Source: CAYJRR01 sp964372275 [NCBI: uncultured bacterium] (GTDB taxonomy: Bacteria; CAYJRR01). From it: a stretch of 22,191 bases of DNA. The DNA is taken from assembly GCA_964372275.1 (NCBI GenBank), contig CAYJRR010000003.1, forward strand, positions 1-22,191. The letters run 5' to 3'. This document shows positions 1 through 7,326 of the stretch, in pieces. The position numbers and the translations under genes are program-made. A model generated the notes under the pieces. That model was not told the DNA's origin. It saw nothing but the letters and a program-made list of their open reading frames with translations, and searched no databases. The stretch's first letter is position 1. Every line of letters begins with the position of its first letter.

Positions 1-2
1 CG

Positions 3-1217
3 CTCACCGAGGCGGAGCTCGACGTCGAGCTCGGCGACGCCGACGAGGTCGTGATCGGCGGCCGGCTCTCCTGGCTCAAGATCCTGATCGCGCTGCAGGC
101 GCATGCCGCGACCGGCGTTCTGCGCGCCAGTCGTCGCGGGGAGACCAAGAGCTTCCTCGTCTACCAAGGGCGCCTCGTCGACTCGATGGCCCAGCCGGCG
201 CGCGAGGAGGAGTCGCTGCTCCAGGTCGCGAAGAGACGGAACCTCGTCCGTCCCGATCGTCTCCGGGCGTTCGAAGAGGCCTTCCGCGCGGCCCCCACCG
301 AGCTCGTGGCGATCTCCGACTTCGGCGGCTGGTCTCCGGCCGAGGCCGACCGGGCGCGTCGCTGGCAGCTGCTCGAGCGATGCGCCGACGTGGTGGGGTG
401 GGAGCGCGGCCGCTACCGCTTCGAGCCGAACGGCGATCGCCGCTGGGCACGCGCCACCACCGGCGTGCCGGTCGGGCACGTCGTCCTTCACGGCGTCCGG
501 TGGCACCTGCGTGGAAGCGGCGACGAGCTCCAGCGTCTGTTCGGACCGATGCTCGACCGGACGGTCCGTCCGGTGGCGGCGAGCGGATTCGAGCCGACGA
601 AGGTCGGGTTCGGCGAGAAGGAGCTGACGCTGTGGTCGAGCCTCGCCGGCCGGACGACGCTCCGTCGGCTGCTCGACGCGCCTCCGCTCCCGGTCTCCCA
701 GGCCTATCGCGTCGTCTTCGCGCTCTGGCGCCTCGGCGCGTTCGCCTTCGACGACGAACCGACCGCTCCTCCCTCCGACCGCGCGCATTGGCTCCTGGAT
801 CGCGTCGCCCGGTGGAGGGAGCTCGACCCCTTCGGCCGCCTGGGACTCGGTTGGACCGCCGCCGGGGAGCAGGTGCTCGCCGGATGGAACGCCTTCCAGG
901 CTTCGCTGTCGGCGGACCTCGCTTCCACCGGTCCCGCGGCGGTGGCGGCGGCCGAGCTCCTCGCGCTCGGAGACGAGGCGTTCAAGCTCCTTTCGAACGG
1001 AACGTCGCGCCGGAAGATCCGCAAGCAGTGCGTCGCCGACGCCGCGAGGCTGGAGGCGGCGGCGGAACTGCTCGAGGATCGGGCCGAGGCCCGGCGAAGG
1101 CTGGGCGACCTTTCCGGAGCGATCGCCTTGGCCGCGCGCGCCCACGACGTGGCCCCCGAAAATCCCCGTTACCGGGAGCTGCTCTCGCGGATGCGCCCGT
1201 CGCCGGAGGGGACGTGA
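3..1217 (+). CDS. DUF4388 (PATAN-like) domain protein with C-terminal TPR-like helices, 5' partial
   Basis: The frame is open from the left edge, so the true start probably lies outside the window. A GTG at 51 is the first possible internal start, but it sits only just upstream of the conserved part. The first 120 or so visible residues (GRLSWLKILIALQAHAATGVL, then FLVYQGRLVDS) look like a DUF4388/PATAN domain. Such domains occur in two-component and gliding or kinase-linked proteins of myxobacteria and relatives, where they are thought to mediate protein contacts. The middle (about residues 150-290) I do not recognise. The last 80 residues are Ala/Arg/Leu-rich helices ending in a TPR-like unit (GDLSGAIALAARAHDVAPENP). 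No signal peptide is visible, so it is probably cytoplasmic. The stop overlaps the start of the downstream metalloprotease gene (GTGA), implying translational coupling. Confidence 0.7.
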   Translation, partial: LTEAELDVELGDADEVVIGGRLSWLKILIALQAHAATGVLRASRRGETKSFLVYQGRLVDSMAQPAREEESLLQVAKRRNLVRPDRLRAFEEAFRAAPTELVAISDFGGWSPAEADRARRWQLLERCADVVGWERGRYRFEPNGDRRWARATTGVPVGHVVLHGVRWHLRGSGDELQRLFGPMLDRTVRPVAASGFEPTKVGFGEKELTLWSSLAGRTTLRRLLDAPPLPVSQAYRVVFALWRLGAFAFDDEPTAPPSDRAHWLLDRVARWRELDPFGRLGLGWTAAGEQVLAGWNAFQASLSADLASTGPAAVAAAELLALGDEAFKLLSNGTSRRKIRKQCVADAARLEAAAELLEDRAEARRRLGDLSGAIALAARAHDVAPENPRYRELLSRMRPSPEGT

Positions 1218-1954
1218 CGCGCGCATCGCCCGCCGGGAGGTCGGCCCTTCGGGCCCCGGCGGGGGATCCACCGATCCCCGGCCCGTCGGCCCAATTGGCC
1301 GAGAGCCTGGCGCGGAGGCTGGGGACATCGGTCGAGGTCGTTCTCACCGAGAACGCGACGACGATGGTCAGCTATCGCTGGCGGACGGCGCACAAGGTGG
1401 TGGTGCGCCTCCACCGGATGTTCGAGGACGCGCACGCGTCGATCCTCGACTCGATCGCCTCCTTCCTCCGAGGCCGCCGCGGCGCCCACAGCGGGCCGAT
1501 GGACGACTTCATCCGCGAGAACCGCCACCGGATCCGCAAGCGCGAGCCGAGGTTCGAGGAGCTCAAGCTCAAGGGGCCCGTGGGGGAGGTGTACGACCTG
1601 CGCGAGATCCGCGACCGGCTCAATCGCCGCTTCTTCCGGGGCCACGTCACCGCGCGCATCACCTGGGGACGGATGCCGCCGAGGCGCCGCCGCCGCCACA
1701 TCGGGTTCGGGGCCTACTACCGCGACCACGATCTGATCCGGATGAATCCGCTGCTCGACCAGCCGTGGGTGCCGCGGTACTTCGTGGAGTACATCGTGTA
1801 TCACGAGATGTGCCACGCCTATCTCGCCTTCGACCTGTTCGGCCGCGACGGAATCCACACGCCGCGCTTCCGTGACCTGGAGCGCCGATTCCCTCGCCTC
1901 GAGAAGGCGCTCGCCTGGGAGAAGGCGAACCTCGACCGGTTGCTGTCTAGATGA
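1214..1954 (+). CDS. SprT-like zinc metalloprotease
   Basis: The protein is 246 aa. I chose GTG 1214 because it overlaps the upstream stop by 4 bp (GTGA) and has GGAGG at 1205-1209 just before it; the same frame is open further upstream only as a shadow of the first gene. The C-terminal half carries the zinc-protease motif HEMCH (H197, E198, H201) and a likely third ligand, H215, in GIHTPRF, about 14 residues on, as in SprT/Wss1-type domains. The region before it (IGFGAYYRDHDLIRMNPLLDQ) matches the family's beta strands, which read as 'form of i.i.l'. SprT-like proteins in eukaryotes (Spartan) cut DNA-protein crosslinks; bacterial members are mostly uncharacterised. A basic stretch (PPRRRRRH) precedes the catalytic part. 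No signal peptide is seen, so a cytosolic protein is likely. It runs convergently into the parvulin gene, with an 8-bp overlap of stop regions (1947-1954). Confidence 0.8.
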   Translation: MTRASPAGRSALRAPAGDPPIPGPSAQLAESLARRLGTSVEVVLTENATTMVSYRWRTAHKVVVRLHRMFEDAHASILDSIASFLRGRRGAHSGPMDDFIRENRHRIRKREPRFEELKLKGPVGEVYDLREIRDRLNRRFFRGHVTARITWGRMPPRRRRRHIGFGAYYRDHDLIRMNPLLDQPWVPRYFVEYIVYHEMCHAYLAFDLFGRDGIHTPRFRDLERRFPRLEKALAWEKANLDRLLSR

Positions 1955-2966
1955 AGATCTGGACCTTGGCCTTCTTGCGGAGGCCGTCGACGAAGGTCTT
2001 GGCCATCTCCCCGGCGCGCTTCTCCTTCAGGAAGTCGACGATCTCCTTCTCGACCTCCTTGTAGGCGAGCGTTCCGCCGGCGCGCTTCTCCAGCACCTTG
2101 ATGACGTGGAAGCCGTAGGGGGTCTCCACCACGTCGGAGATGTCGTTCGGATTCAGCGTGAACGCCGCCTGTTCGAAGGCCGGGACCATCTCGCCGCGAC
2201 GGAAGAAACCGAGGTCGCCGCCCTTGTCCTTGGAGCCGGGATCGTCGGAGTGGGCCTTGGCCAGCAACGAAAAATCCTTCTTCGCGCGTGCGTCCTCCAA
2301 CACCCCGGCGGCCTCCCTTCGGGCCGCCTCACGCGCCTTGGCGTCGGCGTTCTTGTCGACCCCCACCAGCACGTGCGCCGCGCGCACCTCGTCGGGGGTG
2401 ACGAACTGGTCGGTGTTCTCCTTGTAGAACTTCTCGGCCGCCGCCGGAGTGATCGACACCTTGGCCAGCACCTCCTTGTCGAGCAGCTTCTTGATCCCGA
2501 GCTGCTTCCGCACGTCGACGCGCAGCTGCTGCTCGGTGATCCCCTGCTCGCTGAGCGCCCGCTTGAACACCTCGTCCGAGGGGAAGCGATCCTTGAACTG
2601 ACCGACGAACTCCTCGACCTCCGCATCGGCGACCTTCAACTTGCGCGCCGCCGCCTCCTGCGCGAGCAGCTCGGTGGCGATCAGGTCGTCGAGCAGGCCG
2701 CGGAACATCTCGTCCTTGCGGTCGACGGGGACCTGCTGTCCGACGATCGAAAGCTGCGCCTTCACCGTCTCGACCGCGTTCTCCAGGTCGGCGCGCTTGA
2801 TCTCGACGTCGTTCACCTTGGCGACGACCGCGGGGAGACTCTTCTCGTCGACGGGTCCGGCCGGGGAGGACTCCGCCGCCACCGCCTTCTTGGGTGCTTC
2901 GCCCGCGTTGGCGACGCCGGAGAACAGCATCGCGGCGAGCAGCAGGATCGGGCGGCGGGTCGGCAT
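1947..2966 (-). CDS. Exported PpiC/SurA-type parvulin peptidyl-prolyl isomerase
   Basis: The protein is 339 aa from ATG 2966. The frame is open about 20 codons further, but this ATG has TAGGAG 6 nt upstream and begins a classic signal peptide (MPTRRPILLLAAMLFSGVANA, cut after ANA). Residues about 45-190 are a SurA-N/chaperone-like helical domain (KVNDVEIKRADLENAV). Residues about 200-305 form the rotamase domain: EVRAAHVLVG, DDPGSKDKGGDLGFFRRGEMVPAFEQAAF and ETPYGFHVIKV are standard PpiC signatures. Such proteins fold or escort secreted and outer-membrane proteins in the periplasm. It lies 98 bp downstream of the FAD-binding protein gene on the same strand and has its own promoter at 3008-3036, so it can be transcribed alone. 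Whether it is SurA, PpiD-like or PrsA-like cannot be settled by eye; there is only one rotamase domain. Confidence 0.88.
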   Translation of the reverse strand: MPTRRPILLLAAMLFSGVANAGEAPKKAVAAESSPAGPVDEKSLPAVVAKVNDVEIKRADLENAVETVKAQLSIVGQQVPVDRKDEMFRGLLDDLIATELLAQEAAARKLKVADAEVEEFVGQFKDRFPSDEVFKRALSEQGITEQQLRVDVRKQLGIKKLLDKEVLAKVSITPAAAEKFYKENTDQFVTPDEVRAAHVLVGVDKNADAKAREAARREAAGVLEDARAKKDFSLLAKAHSDDPGSKDKGGDLGFFRRGEMVPAFEQAAFTLNPNDISDVVETPYGFHVIKVLEKRAGGTLAYKEVEKEIVDFLKEKRAGEMAKTFVDGLRKKAKVQIFI

Positions 2967-3007
2967 GGACGCTCCTACGGGGGTAAACGAGTGTGCAGTT
3001 GCGGCAC

Positions 3008-3036
3008 ATGATAGAGAGCGCTCCACCCCAGGGCAA
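3008..3036 (-). promoter_or_regulatory. Sigma70-type promoter for the parvulin gene
   Basis: Read on the minus strand: TTGCCC (3036-3031), a 17-bp spacer, then TATCAT (3013-3008). Transcription would start near 3001, giving a leader of about 35 nt before ATG 2966 that contains the TAGGAG ribosome site. Spacing is ideal and each hexamer matches consensus in most positions. Confidence 0.5.
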
Positions 3037-3064
3037 GGAACCGGGGCGATCCGATCGGCGGCCT

Positions 3065-4432
3065 TCAGCGCAGGACGGCGTAGCGGGCGCTGCCGACGCC
3101 GGCGGCGAGCTCCCCTTCCAGGCCGAGACCGGGGAGGCAGTCGGCCCCCGTTCGTACCACCCCGCGCAACCCGCTCTTGAACGGACGGCTCTGCGACGGC
3201 ACGCGAAAATACCCCGGGGTGCGCACGTGCTCCCAGGGATCACCCGGGTGGTCGGGTTCCAGGTCGCGCGCGTGTCCGATCGCCGGGAAGACGCCCCGCA
3301 GGTCGTCTTCGAGGAACGGAACGATCCCCCGCAGCCGATCGAACGCGCCGCGCATGGCGACGATTCGCTCGGAGGGCGGACAGTCGGCCGGAAGCCGGCG
3401 GGTGACGGTCACGCGAGCCTCGTCGGCGTCGTCGCCGGGATGGCGCGACACCAGCATGGCGTCGTCCCCGTCCTCGGTCGCCAGGACGACGCGTGGCCCC
3501 ATCCCGATCGGCAGCACCGCGATGCCGACGACGAGGTGCAGCGTGAATCGATCACTGACGATCTGCGCCGGCGCGGGAATCCGGCGTGGGCCCAAAAGCC
3601 CGCCCACCACCGGCGGCGAGCGTCGCGGGTCGAGGGCACTCATCACCACCGTCGCGGCCAGACGCGACCCGTCGTCGAGGTCTACCGCGCGCACGCGGCC
3701 GAAGCGCTGACGCAGCGCCTTGACGCTCCGTTCGCGGAGGATCGTCACCCGCGCCGCTCGCAGCCGGTCGAGGAGCGTTTCGCGCAGCGTGAGCGGACCG
3801 CGCGGCGATTCGAGCAGGCCGCCGCGGACGGCGGCGAGCAGCCGGGCCGCCTCCATCGGATTCAACGCCCCGACCTCGCGGCGCCCGAGCGCCGACGCCA
3901 CCGCCCGCGCGATCGGCTGGATGGGCGACGGGGCGATTCCCAGCAGGTCGTCGTGGGGCGACGGCTCCTTCGGATCGACCTTCCGGATGCTCCCGAGCGC
4001 CGCCCGCTCGAGATAGGGGAGGCTCTGCGCGCGCGCCCGTTCGAGGCGCGTCAGGTAGTCGAGGACGGCGCCGGTCGGGACGCCGGTCTCGCGGTTCACC
4101 TCCTGCGCCACGGCGCCGTTCGCCGGGACGAGGTCGACCCGGAGTCGCGGCGTTACCACCTGCAGAGGCGGATCGGCGCTCCGCAGCTCCTTGAGCTCGC
4201 TCCACGGGATCCCGGTGGCATGGGCCAGCCCCCGGATCGAGTCGTCGTCGACCGATCCGACGACGGGACCGTCCTCCACCGGGAAGGGTCGTCCGCCGGC
4301 GGAGAACCACCAGGAGGGACGTTCGTGTGGGATCCACGCCACGCGCCGTCGCGCGGTGGCCAGCGTGGCCGCGGAGACCAGGGGTCCGAGTCCATCGCCG
4401 AGCACGATCGCGTCGAATCGGTCGTCGGCCAC
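3065..4432 (-). CDS. Divergent FAD-dependent oxidoreductase / phytoene-desaturase-like protein
   Basis: The protein is about 455 aa. The N-terminus (FDAIVLGDGLGPLVSAATLA) is a Rossmann beta-alpha-beta start, and the C-terminus (GADCLPGLGLEGELAAG) is the typical second FAD-contact motif of the amine oxidase/phytoene desaturase superfamily. The reaction and substrate are unknown. The dinucleotide motif is atypical: GDGLGP has Pro where the third Gly of GxGxxG is expected, and no clear acidic residue ends the second strand (VAWIPHERP), so FAD binding may be altered. The start is uncertain. GTG 4432 lies 3 codons before the conserved part but has no Shine-Dalgarno. In-frame ATGs at 4516 and 4504 would add an AT-rich coded, unconserved leader that overlaps the probable promoter. 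It is followed by the parvulin gene on the same strand. Confidence 0.7.
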   Translation of the reverse strand: MADDRFDAIVLGDGLGPLVSAATLATARRRVAWIPHERPSWWFSAGGRPFPVEDGPVVGSVDDDSIRGLAHATGIPWSELKELRSADPPLQVVTPRLRVDLVPANGAVAQEVNRETGVPTGAVLDYLTRLERARAQSLPYLERAALGSIRKVDPKEPSPHDDLLGIAPSPIQPIARAVASALGRREVGALNPMEAARLLAAVRGGLLESPRGPLTLRETLLDRLRAARVTILRERSVKALRQRFGRVRAVDLDDGSRLAATVVMSALDPRRSPPVVGGLLGPRRIPAPAQIVSDRFTLHLVVGIAVLPIGMGPRVVLATEDGDDAMLVSRHPGDDADEARVTVTRRLPADCPPSERIVAMRGAFDRLRGIVPFLEDDLRGVFPAIGHARDLEPDHPGDPWEHVRTPGYFRVPSQSRPFKSGLRGVVRTGADCLPGLGLEGELAAGVGSARYAVLR

Positions 4433-4478
4433 GAGGGATCGGTAACACGATTCGCGGCCGGCGTTCGACCCCCTCAAA

Positions 4479-4527
4479 GTGACATTATGATTATTTATTG
4501 ACATATAATTATACAAAATTTAATGTC
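4479..4527. promoter_or_regulatory. AT-rich divergent promoter island with inverted repeat
   Basis: About 49 bp that are more than 80% A+T inside very GC-rich DNA, between divergent genes. TATAATTATA (4504-4513) is a perfect palindrome, so it offers a TATAAT box on both strands. TTGACA (4498-4503) lies 17 bp upstream of a weak TAATGT (4521-4526) on the plus strand. GACATTA (4481-4487) and TAATGTC (4521-4527) form a perfect 7-bp inverted repeat, and the core GACAT occurs three times (4481, 4500, and inverted at 4523). It probably drives the FAD-like gene leftward and the peptidoglycan-binding gene rightward; the exact start sites are not clear. Confidence 0.5.
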
Positions 4528-4556
4528 GCCTCCGGATGGCAAGGAGGGATCGAACG

Positions 4557-5300
4557 ATGAAGGCGGCGATGGCGCGTCAAGCGGCGATGTCGGCGGCGTG
4601 GATGGCGGCGGCGGCGGTAGTGGCGATGGCGATGTTCTCCGGATCGGCCTGGGGGGCACAGGTCTTGGCCAGCGACGAGGCGTGGCTCGACACGCTTCGG
4701 CGCACGCGCGCGGCGCAGGAGAGCCTGGTCGCCCTCGGATTCCAGGTCGGCGCCGACGGTTTTCCCGGGCCGCGCACCCGGCAGGCGGTGATGGCTTTCC
4801 AGGCGGCGGCCGAGCTGGAACCGACCGGGCGCCTCGACCGCAGGACGCGCGACAAGCTCGCCGAGACGGCGCTCTACCTCGAGGCGACGCGGCTCGCCGC
4901 GAGGGCCAAGCGCGCGCGGTACGACGCCGAGCCGGTGAAGGAGGGGAAGGGCGATGCCCCGTTCGTCGACGAGATGCTGGTCACCGCCGAGACCGACGCG
5001 GAGGGCGTTCGGCTGGCCGCCGTCGACCTGCTCGCCGAGTTCCGCACCGCGCGTTCGCGCGCCGCGCTGGGGATCGTGCTGTTCGGCAACTCCCTCCCCG
5101 CCGCGCGCTCCGCCGCCGCCGAGAAGCTGGGGGCCTACGGCGACGCCGCCTCCCTCTACGCCCTGGCGCTGGCGCACCAGACCGAGACCGACGAGCTGGT
5201 CCGCGCGGTGATCGAGACCGAAATCGCCCGCAACCTCCCGGTCGAGATCAGCCCGTCGTTCGGGATCGCCGCCGCCGGCGGCCCCCCGCGGCTGCCGTAG
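4557..5300 (+). CDS. Exported peptidoglycan-binding domain protein with HEAT-like C-terminus
   Basis: The protein is 247 aa. ATG 4557 is chosen over ATG 4536 because a perfect AAGGAGG (4541-4547) sits 9 nt before it. The first 34 or so residues form a long Ala/Met-rich signal peptide ending near GSAWGAQ. Residues about 55-105 are a PF01471-type peptidoglycan-binding domain (LVALGFQVGADGFPGPRTRQ, then AVMAFQAAAELEPTGRLD). The rest, from about residue 140, consists of paired helices with repeated Ala/Leu spacing (VRLAAVDLLAEF, ARSAAAEKLGAYGDAASLYAL) resembling HEAT-type repeats. It lacks any visible hydrolase domain, so it may be a cell-wall-anchored scaffold in the periplasm. It is transcribed away from the AT-rich island. 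The next gene is 108 bp downstream on the same strand. Confidence 0.75.
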   Translation: MKAAMARQAAMSAAWMAAAAVVAMAMFSGSAWGAQVLASDEAWLDTLRRTRAAQESLVALGFQVGADGFPGPRTRQAVMAFQAAAELEPTGRLDRRTRDKLAETALYLEATRLAARAKRARYDAEPVKEGKGDAPFVDEMLVTAETDAEGVRLAAVDLLAEFRTARSRAALGIVLFGNSLPAARSAAAEKLGAYGDAASLYALALAHQTETDELVRAVIETEIARNLPVEISPSFGIAAAGGPPRLP

Positions 5301-5408
5301 GCTTCGGTTGTTTCGACTGAGGTGTCATTCAAAACTGGACGCACCGGCTGGCGTCCGCTATCTCTCCCGGTTCGCGCCGGGGAGTGGCGCGGGGAAGCGA
5401 GGCTGCCG

Positions 5409-7211
5409 GTGCGTCTCTCGATCGTTCCGCTCGCCGTGTTCGCGCTGTCGATCCTCTCCGTCGGATGCTCCCCGCGCGACGCCCGGCCGCCGCTCGGGGA
5501 GGCGTCCCCCACGCCGACGCCGACCGCCACCCCGGCCGTTTCCTGCGCCGACCGGCCCGCCCGCTGCACGGCGTGGAACCGGCTCGAGCGATGCGAGCCC
5601 GACGGAGTCACCTGGTCGACGACCGTCTGCGCCGGCGGCTGCTACGACGGCGCCTGCTCGCTGTCTGCCTGCGCCGACGAGTGCGCGCTCGGCGCGACGG
5701 GAACGGACGGAACCTGCGGCCTCTGGGACCTCGCGCTGGGAACGTTTGTCGAGCCCGATCCGGTCGCCTTCGCCGTCGACCGCGCGCGCGACTACGACGC
5801 GCGCCTGTTCGTCCACAACCTGCCGCACGGCGCGGTCGCCAACACCCACTACACCGACAGCAGCCTCGAAGAGCTGTCGTTCCACGCCGACCTCGGCGAC
5901 TCGGCGTTGTGGACCGGATCGCTCCTGGCCGCGGAGGCCTGGCGCGCGGAGGCCACCGGCAGCCCGGCCGCCGCCGCGCGGATGGCGACGTTGGTCGAGA
6001 CGCTGCACCGCGACTTCGCCATCACCGGGCACCCCGGCTACCTCGCGCGCTTCGCCGCGCCGGCCGGCTCGCCGTACGTGCCGGAGTTGGAGTCGAGCTG
6101 CGACCTGACCCACCACTGCGATGTCGATTACGAAGGGGAGGCCTGGTCGTGGCTCGGACACACCAGCCGCGACCAGTACACCGGGGTGATGCTGGGCCTC
6201 CTGCTCGCCTACCGCGCGACCCACGACGAGGCGCTTCGCGAGACGATCCGCGAGGACGTGGTGGGGGTGGCGCGGGAGCTCGCCACCGTCCGGACCGGCG
6301 TGCCGGTCCACGTCGTGCTCGGGTCGATCCCGATCGACACCACCATGACGCTGGAGAACGTGATCCTCAGCCCCAGCGAGACGATCGACGGACGGGTGTG
6401 GCTCGTGGTCGACACCGGGAACTTCTCCAACACCGATCTCTACGGGGCCCGCGAATTCCTCCCCGACCTGTCGACCGCGCTCACGCAGATCCCCGGCTTC
6501 TCCTGGCTGCCGCCGATCAAGCGGGCCTCGTCGTCGATCATGCTCGGCGCCTTCCTGCGGATGGCGATCGAGATGACCGAGGGGGTTCCGGGGCGCGAGT
6601 CCGACCACGCGATGCTCTCCGCTTACTACGAGGACCACGCCGACGCCTGGCTCGCCGACGCCAAGAGTTGGACCTTCGACTCGGAATGCGGTTCCGGCTA
6701 CTACTCGACGCACATCGCCTACATCTCCGCCTACGCCTGGGCGGCCACCGAGACCGACGACGCGCGTCTGGCGGAGATCCGCGACGCGGTGCTGACCAAC
6801 CGGATGTGGAGCGCCGTCGACGACCACAAGAACGCCTACTTCGCCTTCCTGTGGGGCGGCGTCGCGCCCGGGGTCGGCGCCGGCGACCCGGCGATCGCCG
6901 GCGCCGCCGCGCAGCTGGCGCAGTTCCCGGCCGCGCCGCGCGTCAACCGTCCGGTCGATCACGTCGCCGACTACCCGAACTCCTCCTCGTGCACCCACAA
7001 CGGCCAACCGCAGTCGACGGTCGCCGTCGACGTCGGCGATCGGCTCGCCGACGAGTTCATCTGGGAGCGGGGACCGTGGGCCCTCTACACCGAAGGGAAC
7101 CCGGCGCAGGTGTACTCGGGGACCGACTACCTGGCGGCGTACTGGGCGGGACGGCGCCACGGCCTCGTCGCCGATGACCGGCCCGGCACCTGCGCCCGCT
7201 GGGCGCCGTAG
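5409..7211 (+). CDS. Cys-rich exported putative lipoprotein, possible alpha/alpha-barrel domain, function unknown
   Basis: The protein is 600 aa. GTG 5409 is preferred over ATG 5322 because GAGG (5399-5402) lies 6 nt before it and it opens directly into a signal peptide ending in LSVGC. Cys20 would be lipidated, though Ser at -3 is unusual for a lipobox. A Thr/Pro linker (PTPTPTATPA) follows. Next comes a cluster of nine cysteines (about residues 45-108: CADRPARC, then TVCAGGCYDGAC) of the sort seen in secreted myxobacterial proteins. Residues about 120-590 are a long domain rich in aromatic and acidic helices (GEAWSWLGHTSRDQYTGVML, GYYSTHIAYISAYAWA) that could be an (alpha/alpha)6-type barrel like glycan-active enzymes. 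I recognise no catalytic signature. Further scattered Cys fit disulfides outside the cytoplasm. It is convergent with purN. Confidence 0.7.
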   Translation: MRLSIVPLAVFALSILSVGCSPRDARPPLGEASPTPTPTATPAVSCADRPARCTAWNRLERCEPDGVTWSTTVCAGGCYDGACSLSACADECALGATGTDGTCGLWDLALGTFVEPDPVAFAVDRARDYDARLFVHNLPHGAVANTHYTDSSLEELSFHADLGDSALWTGSLLAAEAWRAEATGSPAAAARMATLVETLHRDFAITGHPGYLARFAAPAGSPYVPELESSCDLTHHCDVDYEGEAWSWLGHTSRDQYTGVMLGLLLAYRATHDEALRETIREDVVGVARELATVRTGVPVHVVLGSIPIDTTMTLENVILSPSETIDGRVWLVVDTGNFSNTDLYGAREFLPDLSTALTQIPGFSWLPPIKRASSSIMLGAFLRMAIEMTEGVPGRESDHAMLSAYYEDHADAWLADAKSWTFDSECGSGYYSTHIAYISAYAWAATETDDARLAEIRDAVLTNRMWSAVDDHKNAYFAFLWGGVAPGVGAGDPAIAGAAAQLAQFPAAPRVNRPVDHVADYPNSSSCTHNGQPQSTVAVDVGDRLADEFIWERGPWALYTEGNPAQVYSGTDYLAAYWAGRRHGLVADDRPGTCARWAP

Positions 7212-7326
7212 CGTTCCGCTACGCCGATACGGCGCCCGGCGTCGCGCCGCCGCCGGCACCGGCGTCCGGGGGCGCGGTCGCGACCGCCGCCTCGGTCTCT
7301 GCCGCGACCGCAACCGCGGAGGCGAT
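7212..7326. other. GC-rich convergent intergenic spacer with palindrome
   Basis: 115 bp between the convergent lipoprotein gene and purN. It holds GCGGTCG/CGACCGC, a perfect 14-bp palindrome (7274-7287), and several CGGCG/CGCCG repeats able to fold. No T-run follows on either strand, so a classical intrinsic terminator is not evident. Confidence 0.4.

Noticed and set aside
1872-3011. Plus-strand frame opposite the parvulin gene, rich in Leu/Asp/His
   Set aside because: It mirrors the parvulin codons; the minus frame has a signal peptide, promoter and rotamase motifs.
5337-5356. GGACGC/GCGTCC hairpin as terminator of the peptidoglycan-binding gene
   Set aside because: Only a 6-bp stem with an 8-nt loop and no T-run; too weak to call.
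5358-7313. Minus-strand open frame opposite the lipoprotein gene
   Set aside because: Composition is Arg/Gly/Val-rich noise with no recognisable domain; the plus frame has a signal peptide, Cys cluster and ribosome site.
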